Of a stretch of 64,000 nucleotides of DNA, positions 31,147 to 38,829 are shown piece by piece (the first letter of the stretch is position 1; every line of letters begins with the position of its first letter). The position numbers and the translations under genes were made by a program. The stretch lies in IMG/VR virus record IMGVR_UViG_3300044838_000071, positions 1 through 64,000 of that record. One strand, 5' to 3'. The notes under the pieces are model-generated. The model did not search any database. It saw nothing but the letters and a program-made list of their open reading frames with translations, and had not been told where the DNA came from. Source of the DNA: a virus.

Positions 31147-32028
31147 TTAGCCGATCTCGCCGGGACGCTCGAAAGCCTTGGCCCGCGCTTCGGCCTTGGG
31201 ACGATCGCTCCCATATATCTGCCCCCATTCTTCGGGGTTCGCTTCCGGCGCCCTGCTCATATATCCGCCCGGTGCCAGCTCGAACGGCTGCAGGTGCGGC
31301 ACCGCCGGCAGCGTCTTCCACGCCTCGCCGTCGTCGCAGAAGCAGACCGCCGTGCGACGCTGCGCCTGCCCCCACCAGTAGGGATAGGCGAAGTCCGCCA
31401 CGATCGCCTCCGGCACGCCGCACGGACGGCCCTCGGGCGCTCCCACGTCGTAGCCGCGGTCCTGCACCGGGTCGCCGACCTCGCCGATGTACCAGAAGTG
31501 ATCGGCGGGGTTGAGGTACTTGCGGATGTCCGCTTCGTTCGTCACCCACGGGTCGACGATCATCTCCAGGATCTCGTGCGAGACGACTTCGGTCGGCTCG
31601 ATGCCGTCTTCCTTGCTGGTCTTGCAGAACACCTTGGCGAGCGGCTGTTCGGTGCCCGCCGCCTTGCCACGCGCCGAGTGCGCGCTGGACGCGTGCGCTT
31701 CGTCTTCGTGCCAGCCGAGCGCGCCCGGCTCGGTGCTCGTGTCGAGCAGTTCGACGTGGTAGCTGTCCGCCGGCGGCTGCTCGTCCGGGCCGATCAGAAC
31801 GACGTCGGCGATCGGCGCCGAGAGATCACGCTCGACCCACGGGCTGCGGTTGTAGTGGAACAGGTCCTGGTAGCGCTGCGCCCAGACGAGGTTCCTCAGC
31901 CGGTCGGCGTCGAACGTGCCCGGCGACGTGCGGTCCACGATCGTGATGACGACCGCGGGGTGCGAGTTTTCGGGCACGTGCACGTCGAAGTGCTCGCCGA
32001 GGACCGGCGCGGGGATGCTGGCTTGCAT
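31147..32028 (-). CDS. putative zincin-like protein
   Basis: A 293-residue protein without a signal peptide. The segment VVSHEILEMIVDPW near residue 150 resembles an extended zinc-metalloprotease motif (HExxE...D), and the C-terminal half is rich in aromatic residues. Its place between tail/lysis genes suggests a virion or lysis-related enzyme; proteolysis is not proven. The gene has its own AAGGAGATTGCC-type site. Confidence 0.5.
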   Translation of the reverse strand: MQASIPAPVLGEHFDVHVPENSHPAVVITIVDRTSPGTFDADRLRNLVWAQRYQDLFHYNRSPWVERDLSAPIADVVLIGPDEQPPADSYHVELLDTSTEPGALGWHEDEAHASSAHSARGKAAGTEQPLAKVFCKTSKEDGIEPTEVVSHEILEMIVDPWVTNEADIRKYLNPADHFWYIGEVGDPVQDRGYDVGAPEGRPCGVPEAIVADFAYPYWWGQAQRRTAVCFCDDGEAWKTLPAVPHLQPFELAPGGYMSRAPEANPEEWGQIYGSDRPKAEARAKAFERPGEIG

Positions 32029-32088
32029 GGCAATCTCCTTATGTGACGCGGTTTCGTGGGAGAGGGTTGTGGCAGGTGCGTCGGACGC

Positions 32089-32595
32089 CTATGCGCCGTG
32101 GAGCGCCGCGTACCTCACTGAGCCAGCGAAGTCGTTGATCGCCGATTCGCCGGTCCAGCCACCGGTGTCCAGGCCGACCGCCATTTCGCTCGGCGGAGGC
32201 GGCGGCGGTTCTTTGGGGGGTTCTTCTTCTTTCGGCGGCGGTTCTTTTTCGACGGGCGGTTCTTCTTTCACGCCGCCGGGGATCGTCTGCAGGCGGCAGT
32301 TGCACGGCGGTTCGTCCGAGGCCCAGCTGCCCACGTAGGACGTGCCGACCTTCGCCAGGACATCGACCCACGGCAGCGTCACCGGCGGCGTGATCGGCAG
32401 TTCGGAGAGCTTGACGTCGAAGTAGCGGATCCCGGTGCGGTTGTTGTCGGCCATCACCGCGACGTGGATCCCGGTCGTACCGGCGGGCAAGCTCGAGGAG
32501 TCGACTTCGACGCTCCGCTTGTCGGGCGTCAGATGGTCAGTGATCGCCTGCGCTGAGACAGGCGCTGCGAGGGCTAGGGCAGCAAGAGCTGCCAA
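32089..32595 (-). pseudogene. secreted protein with frameshifted signal peptide and truncated glycosidase-like end
   Basis: The frame starts only at a TTG (32595), while a perfect AAGGAGG site precedes an ATG at 32612 in another frame. Joining the two (about 32597) would give a clean signal peptide MRPFV-LAALAALALAAPVSAQA, so one base has been gained or mis-sequenced. A Pro/Glu-rich linker follows, and the protein ends with GLDTGGWTGESAINDF..., which looks like the first strand of a glycoside-hydrolase barrel cut short. Confidence 0.5.
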
Positions 32596-32634
32596 CAGAC
32601 GAAAGGGCGCATCGGGTCCTCCTTGGTCGGGGAG

Positions 32635-33126
32635 TTAGCGTGCCTTGGTGAGGGTCTTCAACTGCGCGCAGTTGACGGTGCCGGCCGATGAAGCGTGGAA
32701 GTCACGTTTGTGGCTCACCTCCACGATCAAGCCCTTGGCCTTGCTACCGACCGCCTCTACTACGGCGTCGCCGATCGCCTTGGTGTAGGCGTCCGCCTGC
32801 ACCACGGCGGCCTTTTCACGCGCCTCTTTAGGCGGGAAACCTTCTTTTAGTAGCCGCGCTTCGAGCTTCGCCGGGAGAGCCTGCGCGCTCGACGCGACGA
32901 TGAAAGCATGGCTGCCGCGAAGGATGCTCGAGGTGATCACGCAGGTGATCGTGGTCCCGGTCTTGCGCCCGTTGCGCTGTTCGTTGACCTCGTCCGCAAG
33001 GGCTTTCACCGTGAACAGCAGCACCACGCTGATCAGCACGAGCCACAGGTCGCGATACCAGCGGGTCGGAAGTCGCCTGGCGAGCTCGACCACCTTATGC
33101 GGGCAGTCACGAATCCAGCGGATCAT
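32635..33126 (-). CDS. membrane-anchored protein of the lysis region
   Basis: A 163-residue protein with an N-terminal membrane helix (RDLWLVLISVVLLFTVKALA, residues about 25-45) and a soluble domain with VNCAQLK at the end. N-in topology with an external domain is expected. It may be an accessory lysis protein; family not recognised. Confidence 0.55.
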   Translation of the reverse strand: MIRWIRDCPHKVVELARRLPTRWYRDLWLVLISVVLLFTVKALADEVNEQRNGRKTGTTITCVITSSILRGSHAFIVASSAQALPAKLEARLLKEGFPPKEAREKAAVVQADAYTKAIGDAVVEAVGSKAKGLIVEVSHKRDFHASSAGTVNCAQLKTLTKAR

Positions 33127-33299
33127 GGATGTTTCCTCTCGTAGATGCTGCCCTCAGCGTGGACGTGTAGCCCGACAGAGATCGCGACAGCGATCAATGC
33201 GACAACGGCGAACGAGACCGACCAGGCAGCTCCCAGCGCCGTCAGCAGCGCCAGCGCCAAGAGCACCAGCATCGGCGAGTATTGGCGGAGCGTGATCAC
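33123..33299 (-). CDS. small two-helix membrane protein
   Basis: A 58-residue protein (VITLRQYSPMLVLLALALL...) with two hydrophobic helices and a charged C-terminus (SIYERKHP). GTGA and ATGA overlaps set both ends. Holin or spanin-like role is possible. Confidence 0.55.
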   Translation of the reverse strand: MITLRQYSPMLVLLALALLTALGAAWSVSFAVVALIAVAISVGLHVHAEGSIYERKHP

Positions 33300-33517
33300 T
33301 TGTCACCTCCCTTCATGCCGAAGAACTTCTCGATCAGCGCGAGGATGGTGGTCTCGGATAGCTGCGCGCCGGCCATCATGAACGCGCTGTAGGCGAGCAC
33401 GACTGCGTTGGGCGATCCGCTGTGCGTGCCGATCTCGTGAACGCCGACGTAGAGCCCGGCGAGCTTGGTTACGTTCGTCACGACGAGCGTCACGACGCGG
33501 GAAATCGTCTCTAGCAT
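33296..33517 (-). CDS. holin-like protein
   Basis: A 73-residue protein (MLETISRVVTLVVTNVTKLAGLYVGVH...) with two membrane segments and a charged end (EKFFGMKGGDK), the usual holin layout. It is next to the NlpC/P60-type lysin. Other starts further upstream are non-ATG. Confidence 0.55.
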   Translation of the reverse strand: MLETISRVVTLVVTNVTKLAGLYVGVHEIGTHSGSPNAVVLAYSAFMMAGAQLSETTILALIEKFFGMKGGDK

Positions 33518-33690
33518 CCATGAGCCGCCGGGGTCCACTGGCAATCCTCACGGCGCTCAAACAGCACCGGCCACGGCTCGACCTCGACGTAGGGCTTGTG
33601 CTTGCGCCAGACACGGCGCCACGCGAGGTGCGTGAGCAGGTTGATCGCCGCGAGCAGCAGCATCCCTGCCAGACGGACGCGCGGGCTCAC
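33511..33690 (-). CDS. small membrane protein
   Basis: A 59-residue protein with one N-terminal membrane helix (LAGMLLLAAINLLTHLAW) followed by a basic then acidic soluble tail. GTG at 33690 is set by overlap with the lysin stop. Possible spanin or holin partner. Confidence 0.55.
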   Translation of the reverse strand: MSPRVRLAGMLLLAAINLLTHLAWRRVWRKHKPYVEVEPWPVLFERREDCQWTPAAHGC

Positions 33691-34145
33691 TTCGGGCTCC
33701 TGGCCGTGTAGCCCTGCGCGACCGAGCGGTCCCACTTGTCCTGCCAGCCGCAGATCGTGCCCGTGTGACGCGCTGCCGACCAGTGATGCGGACGGCCCGG
33801 CACCCTCAGCTCGAGGAAGCAGTGGTGCAGCCCGCTCGGTGCCGCGTCGTCGTGGACCCACACGGTGACGTAGCGGCCCTCGCCGGGGCGCCCCCAGTGC
33901 TCGAAGGCGTGCGTGTCGAGCGCGATCTCGCTTTCGAGCATGCCACCGTGCCACAGGATCGAGGAGACCCACGCGGAGCAGTCATAGCCCCGCGGGCCAT
34001 GCGGGTCATCGCCGCTCGTGGGCGGCAGCACCCCGCCGATCTGCTTCACGCCGTGGCCACCGCCGAGAACGTATGGGTAGTGCGCCAGCGCCAGCTTGTC
34101 GGCGGCGTTGTAGGCCCACTGAGCGCGCTCGAGCACGGTCGCCAT
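33687..34145 (-). CDS. NlpC/P60-type peptidoglycan hydrolase (lysin)
   Basis: A 152-residue protein with the papain-like pattern: YPYVLGGGHG near residue 22, the catalytic Cys in GYDCSAW near residue 55, and the His in LHHCFLEL near residue 110. These enzymes cut peptide cross-links of the cell wall. The same YPYVxGGGHG motif occurs in the tape measure, so the two domains are related. It follows the lysozyme with a one-base overlap. Confidence 0.75.
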   Translation of the reverse strand: MATVLERAQWAYNAADKLALAHYPYVLGGGHGVKQIGGVLPPTSGDDPHGPRGYDCSAWVSSILWHGGMLESEIALDTHAFEHWGRPGEGRYVTVWVHDDAAPSGLHHCFLELRVPGRPHHWSAARHTGTICGWQDKWDRSVAQGYTARSPK

Positions 34146-35071
34146 CAGCTGATCCGTTCCCTGCGCAGCCGCTTGATTTCGGCGTTGTGGCGCTGGCCCT
34201 TGCGCAGCGTCGCGTTGCATTCCCTGCGCCAGTAGCGGCGCTCGCGCGCGGTCCGTCGCGGCCGTGCGTGGTGGCCGCGGCCGACGCGGCAGTCGTGACG
34301 GGTGATGAACGCCCGGTCCCGGTCGCGGGCCCGTTGCAGCGCGTGCAGGCGCTTCACCTTTTCGGCGTGCGTGACGTGGTGCGCCGGCGGCGGCTGGTGG
34401 CCGGAGTAGAACAGCGCGCACTCGGCGCGGCGCCGGCGCGTCAACCCGTACAGGCGCACCCCGCCGGCATGGTCGTAGCCGAGCAGCGGACCGCAGTTGT
34501 GCGCGCGGAACGACCCGGCGAGACGGTAGATGATGCCCGGCCCGAGGTTGTAGCTCGCGCTGCACATCGCGTCGAACTGGTTCTGCGTGTAGCCGCCGCC
34601 AATCCGCCTCACGGCCGAGCAGTAGTTCTGGTCGAGCAGGCGGCGCAGGTTGCCGATCGCGAAGCTGCGGCTGATGCAGCGGTGCCCGAACGTGTCGCCG
34701 AAGTCCGTTTCGCCGTAGCCGCGCGTCGCCACCGAGCCGTAGGCGTCCCAGTAGGGGCAGCTCGAGAAGCCCTCGAAGTCGGCGACGAACCTGACGCCGT
34801 GGTCGCTGATGTGCTGGACGCCGAAGGCCGTGCTCGGCGCTGAGCTCGGGACGCTCCGCAGATGCAGCGCTTCGGAGTCGGCGACCGCCGTTTCCGGCGT
34901 CGGCTTCACCGGCAAGCAGCTGCCGTCCGGGGTGCGCACTTCGCCGGCGTGGCAGGCTGGCGTGGCGTGCTGCACGGTCACGGTGCGTGTCACCGTCGCG
35001 CCGCAGCCGGTGAGTGAAACAGCGACCGCGAGCACTGTCAGATGTCGCGGCTTGACCATGCGTCGGAGCAT
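34145..35071 (-). CDS. GH24-type lysozyme lipoprotein-like lysin
   Basis: The 308-residue protein starts with a signal sequence ending SLTGC (lipobox Cys23), so it may be exported or anchored. The catalytic domain follows: ADFEGF (Glu100), PYWDAYG (Asp109) and ATRGYGETD match the Glu-Asp-Thr centre of T4-type lysozymes, and YTQNQFDAMCSASYNLG is the conserved helix. A very basic tail (from about 240) resembles a wall-binding segment. ATG at 35071 has AGGAGGT. Confidence 0.82.
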   Translation of the reverse strand: MLRRMVKPRHLTVLAVAVSLTGCGATVTRTVTVQHATPACHAGEVRTPDGSCLPVKPTPETAVADSEALHLRSVPSSAPSTAFGVQHISDHGVRFVADFEGFSSCPYWDAYGSVATRGYGETDFGDTFGHRCISRSFAIGNLRRLLDQNYCSAVRRIGGGYTQNQFDAMCSASYNLGPGIIYRLAGSFRAHNCGPLLGYDHAGGVRLYGLTRRRRAECALFYSGHQPPPAHHVTHAEKVKRLHALQRARDRDRAFITRHDCRVGRGHHARPRRTARERRYWRRECNATLRKGQRHNAEIKRLRRERIS

Positions 35072-35088
35072 AGGGTGACCTCCTGTCG

Positions 35089-36753
35089 TCACGAGAGACC
35101 GAGTCCAACGAGGCTGACGCTGAGTCGTTCCAGCAGCGCCTGCATCGATTCCGGTGGCTGGTCGAGCTGAAGCGAGTTGGTCTTGCTGTTGTCGTCGTAG
35201 TGGGCACTGACGACCCGGCGCGGCGAGGGGTCGGCGGCGTCGACGAAGGACACGGAGTCGCCGCCCTTCACCATCCACGCCGGCCACAGCGTGCCGCCCT
35301 CGTCTTCGACATGGCCGACGAGGGACGCCTGGCCGGACGAGTCGAGTCCGCGCGATTCTTCGAGGAACTTGCGCCCTACCGTTTTCGCGCCTTCGAGGGT
35401 GCTCGTGCCCATCTTCAGCAGCGCCCACTTGCGGTCGCCGATCTTATTCAGCGGGTTTTCGGGGTCGCTGTCGAGCAGGTTCGGGTCTTCGGTTTCGGCG
35501 TTGCCGCCGGCGAAACCCGGGGGTCCGACCATCATCGACGCACCGGTGACATCCTGGTAGGCGACGGCCACGCCGTTCCATAGCCGGCTGACCTGTTTGC
35601 CCGTCTGCTGCAGCTGCGCCGGCCCGACCCGCGCGCGCCATTTGCGCCCGCGCGTGCCGCGTTCGTTCATGTAGAAGGTCCGCTCGTCCCACACCGCCCA
35701 GTCCTGCAGCTCGAAGCGCGCCGCCTGCCGCAGGATCTCGGCGACGTTCGTCGGGTCGGTGAACGCGAGCTGCGGGATGATGAAGGTCGACGGCTGGATC
35801 GTGCCTTCGGGCCCGGTGGTGAACGACAGCCCTGTCCAGCGCCTGACAGCGTTGGCGACGATGTCAGAGGCGAGGAGGCCACCCTCGGCACCGGCGCCGT
35901 AGATCGGCAGGCCGTGGCGCCCGTAGACGACTACGTGCTGCCACAGCACCGCGTACAGCTGGTCGGTGCCTTTTTCCCCTTCGGCGTAGAGCAGGCTCAG
36001 GATCGCGTGGTTCAAGCCAGGCCCAGGGGCGACGAGCGTGGTGGCGCCGGGAAACCCCGTGGTCCGCAGGTTGCCGCTGCGCGTCGTACCCGCGCCGTGA
36101 TCGTTCGGGGAGAGCGAGATCTCCCAGTCCCATTTCGTGTCTGCGGGGTTGACCGCGCTCCCGAAGGCTGCCCATTCCGCATAGACCTTGCCGATGTCGA
36201 TGCCGTGCGCGTCGTACCACGCCTCCGACAGCGGCGCCCCGATCCATGGGCCATTGAAGCCGGTCTGCACCGCGTTCGGCGAGCCACCGATGGTCGTCGG
36301 GGCGCTCATCGACAGCGCCGTGTTTTCCAGCTTGCGCGCGAGCGCCATGTCTTCCCACCGCGACTGGTCTTGGTCGATGTAGATCTCGCGCGCCGTCGCG
36401 TCGTCTTCGAGCTCCACCTGATAGCCGACAGCTTCCGGCGTCTTCTGCGACTGGAAGCCTGCGGTGTCCGGTGACTTCTCGAGCCGGCCCTGCCACGCGG
36501 TCGTGCCACCCGGCCCCATCGCCGTCAGTTTCGACAGCGGCTGCGTGTCGGGGTAGGTGAACCGGGGGTTGCGCTCGAGCGTGCAGTTGAAGCGGTCATA
36601 GCCGCCCGGCATCACGCTGCCGAAGTTCACGTCTTTCGGCGCGTTACGTGGGTCGGGGTCGTCGATCGCCCAGCGCACCCGCGCACCGTCGGGCGACTCG
36701 ATGAGATAGCTCAGGCGCAGCGGTGGCCGCTCCCTGACGCCGAGGGGTGACAC
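35089..36753 (-). CDS. minor tail protein
   Basis: A 554-residue protein directly after the distal tail protein in the tail operon, a position normally filled by the tail hub or Gp37-like protein. It is beta-rich, with LSYLIESPDGARVRWAIDD at the start and VAVAYQDVTG...VVSAHYDDNSKTNSLQLD near the end. No catalytic motif is seen. Confidence 0.65.
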   Translation of the reverse strand: MSPLGVRERPPLRLSYLIESPDGARVRWAIDDPDPRNAPKDVNFGSVMPGGYDRFNCTLERNPRFTYPDTQPLSKLTAMGPGGTTAWQGRLEKSPDTAGFQSQKTPEAVGYQVELEDDATAREIYIDQDQSRWEDMALARKLENTALSMSAPTTIGGSPNAVQTGFNGPWIGAPLSEAWYDAHGIDIGKVYAEWAAFGSAVNPADTKWDWEISLSPNDHGAGTTRSGNLRTTGFPGATTLVAPGPGLNHAILSLLYAEGEKGTDQLYAVLWQHVVVYGRHGLPIYGAGAEGGLLASDIVANAVRRWTGLSFTTGPEGTIQPSTFIIPQLAFTDPTNVAEILRQAARFELQDWAVWDERTFYMNERGTRGRKWRARVGPAQLQQTGKQVSRLWNGVAVAYQDVTGASMMVGPPGFAGGNAETEDPNLLDSDPENPLNKIGDRKWALLKMGTSTLEGAKTVGRKFLEESRGLDSSGQASLVGHVEDEGGTLWPAWMVKGGDSVSFVDAADPSPRRVVSAHYDDNSKTNSLQLDQPPESMQALLERLSVSLVGLGLS

Positions 36754-38829
36754 CTAGATCCTGCCGATGTAGCAGGGGCGATAGATGACCTGCGCCTGGA
36801 TTTTGTCCTGTGCTTCGTCTTCGGCGCCGGGTACCAGCAGGCCGCGGGAGTTCTTCACAAACAGCTCTGCGGGGCGCCCCTCGAGGCCGGAGGGCGGCAG
36901 TCGCGGCAGGTCGCCGGTAAGCTCGGACACTGGGATGTACGCGTTAGTGTTGACATCCTGGCGCAGGCCGCTGTCGAAGCGGATCTCACTTTTCCGGTTG
37001 GAGTAGAGCACGGCGTCTGCGGAGATCGCCCCGGCGCTGTAGGAGTAGTAGACGCGGATCGTGACCGTGTCAACGGTGAAAAAGCCAGACCCAGATGAGG
37101 TAAGCCATGTCGCGACCCCAAACGCGGCTTCGTTGATCTGCGCCGGAGTCCAGGTCGTGCCCCACAGGTCAGCAGGGCCACCAAGGGTGTTCGTCCCGCT
37201 AATCGCCGCGCCACTCCTTTCGGCGCCGACCAGTGCGCCCGCCTTCAACATGCGGGCCGAGAGGCTTAGCGGGCCGCTCTCGGTAGCACCGCCTAGCGTG
37301 ACGGCGATACCCTTGATCGTGACGCCAGTCGGCAGCGCGAAGCCCATCGCCTTTGCAACGAGTGCCTGACTCGTTTCGGCTGGTCCCGCGAAGGCGACCT
37401 GGGCCCAGCCACCCGACGGGTTGCCGGCCTGAATGTTTGTGGGCGTCGTCCACGCTTTTCCCGCGTGGAGCGTGTTGTTGCTTTCGCCCGTGGCCGGTTC
37501 CTTGCTCGGCCCGAGCAGCGTTGAAGTCGGGGCAGATGTCGCACGCAGCTTGCCCGCGCCATCGTCGATTGGCTGCAGCCAGATGCGGTCGACCGAGATG
37601 CCGCCGACACCAGGTAACGCCTTGACCTGCAGCACGCCCCGCCACCAAGGGTCGCCGACGGGTGGCTTGTCGATCCGGATCTCGCCGAGATCCACCATCG
37701 CCCCTTCGTCGATTGATGCGCCGAGGACGACGGCCGGATTGTAGGTCACTGCAGCGGCATCGTCGACCGACCACGCGAGGCGCAGTTCGCTCCCCTGCAC
37801 AGGTAGCACGCGCGCCCACATTCGGTAGCTGCCGAGATGGGAGAGCGGCACCGCACCCGATACCAAGTCGGTATGCAGGAACGGGTGCCAGATCCCCACC
37901 TGCGGTTCGTGGAGGTGGATCCAATTGCCGCTGAAGCCGCTGCCCGGTTCTTCAATTGTCGCCCCGTTGATCGGCGTCAGCAGATAGGCGTCGTAGAACA
38001 GCGCCGCGCTTGCTGCCGAGTCGTAGTGTGTGGAGCGCAATCCCCACAGCAGGCCCTTCTGGTTATGGTTACCGCCGCTACCCTTCTCGGTCAGCACGAT
38101 GCGGGTACGCGCCGGGTAATCGCCCTTGATGACAGCCGGCGCTTTGCCCTCTTCGAGTACCGCGACGATCTGACCGCGCTGTTCGACGGCGTCGAGTTCG
38201 ATCTCATCGCCGTAGAAGTCCGGCAGGCACTCGAGCTTCAGCACCACCCCCGGCTCGACGCTGCCCGTCTCGCCCCACACGTCGGGGAGCGTCAGCGACG
38301 CGTTCACGATGTCCGCATAGAGGGGCGACGTCCACGCCCAGGCTTCCCACCATTCCCCGAGCGATTCCGTTGGGAGGTGCGCTTTGTTGCCCGACGCCAA
38401 CGACCGGTATTCCTTGGTTTCGACCTGCACCACATCGTTCAGGCTGTAGGTGCTGCCCGGTTTGAATGAGCCCTTGAACACGGTGGGCACTGCGGCTGCC
38501 CTCTGGCGCAACAGCGCGCCACCCTGACGCTGCAACAGGCCCACCTTCTGTTGGAGCCTGCGCCGGGCGAGCTCCTCGAGGGCTTCGTCTTCCACCGGGC
38601 CGCCGGGGGCGATCTCCATGCCGATCCCCATCGGGATCGTGACTATCCGGTTCGGCACGCGGTAGTCCGACGGCGTTTCCCCGAAGCGCTGTTCAGCCAT
38701 AAACGCCTTGATCGCCGACTCGCCCCAGTCGATGCCGGCGTGGTCGACGCTCAGGGCACCGTCGTTCAGGTCGAGCGCGGTGCGCCCGTCGATCGCTGCT
38801 GCCGGGTCGAGTACGACGCTCCAACTCAT
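36754..38829 (-). CDS. distal tail / minor tail protein
   Basis: A 691-residue protein directly following the tape measure by ATGA (ATG 38829). The N-terminal part (to about 250) resembles a distal tail ring component; the rest is beta-rich with WIHLHEPQVGIWHPF and FTVDTVTIRVYYSYS, as in carbohydrate-binding modules. The frame continues upstream inside the tape measure and that part is not coding here. Confidence 0.65.
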   Translation of the reverse strand: MSWSVVLDPAAAIDGRTALDLNDGALSVDHAGIDWGESAIKAFMAEQRFGETPSDYRVPNRIVTIPMGIGMEIAPGGPVEDEALEELARRRLQQKVGLLQRQGGALLRQRAAAVPTVFKGSFKPGSTYSLNDVVQVETKEYRSLASGNKAHLPTESLGEWWEAWAWTSPLYADIVNASLTLPDVWGETGSVEPGVVLKLECLPDFYGDEIELDAVEQRGQIVAVLEEGKAPAVIKGDYPARTRIVLTEKGSGGNHNQKGLLWGLRSTHYDSAASAALFYDAYLLTPINGATIEEPGSGFSGNWIHLHEPQVGIWHPFLHTDLVSGAVPLSHLGSYRMWARVLPVQGSELRLAWSVDDAAAVTYNPAVVLGASIDEGAMVDLGEIRIDKPPVGDPWWRGVLQVKALPGVGGISVDRIWLQPIDDGAGKLRATSAPTSTLLGPSKEPATGESNNTLHAGKAWTTPTNIQAGNPSGGWAQVAFAGPAETSQALVAKAMGFALPTGVTIKGIAVTLGGATESGPLSLSARMLKAGALVGAERSGAAISGTNTLGGPADLWGTTWTPAQINEAAFGVATWLTSSGSGFFTVDTVTIRVYYSYSAGAISADAVLYSNRKSEIRFDSGLRQDVNTNAYIPVSELTGDLPRLPPSGLEGRPAELFVKNSRGLLVPGAEDEAQDKIQAQVIYRPCYIGRI

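Noticed and set aside
34073-34843. Plus-strand frame of 256 codons
   Set aside because: Antisense of the lysozyme gene, whose catalytic motifs and ribosome binding site are clear.
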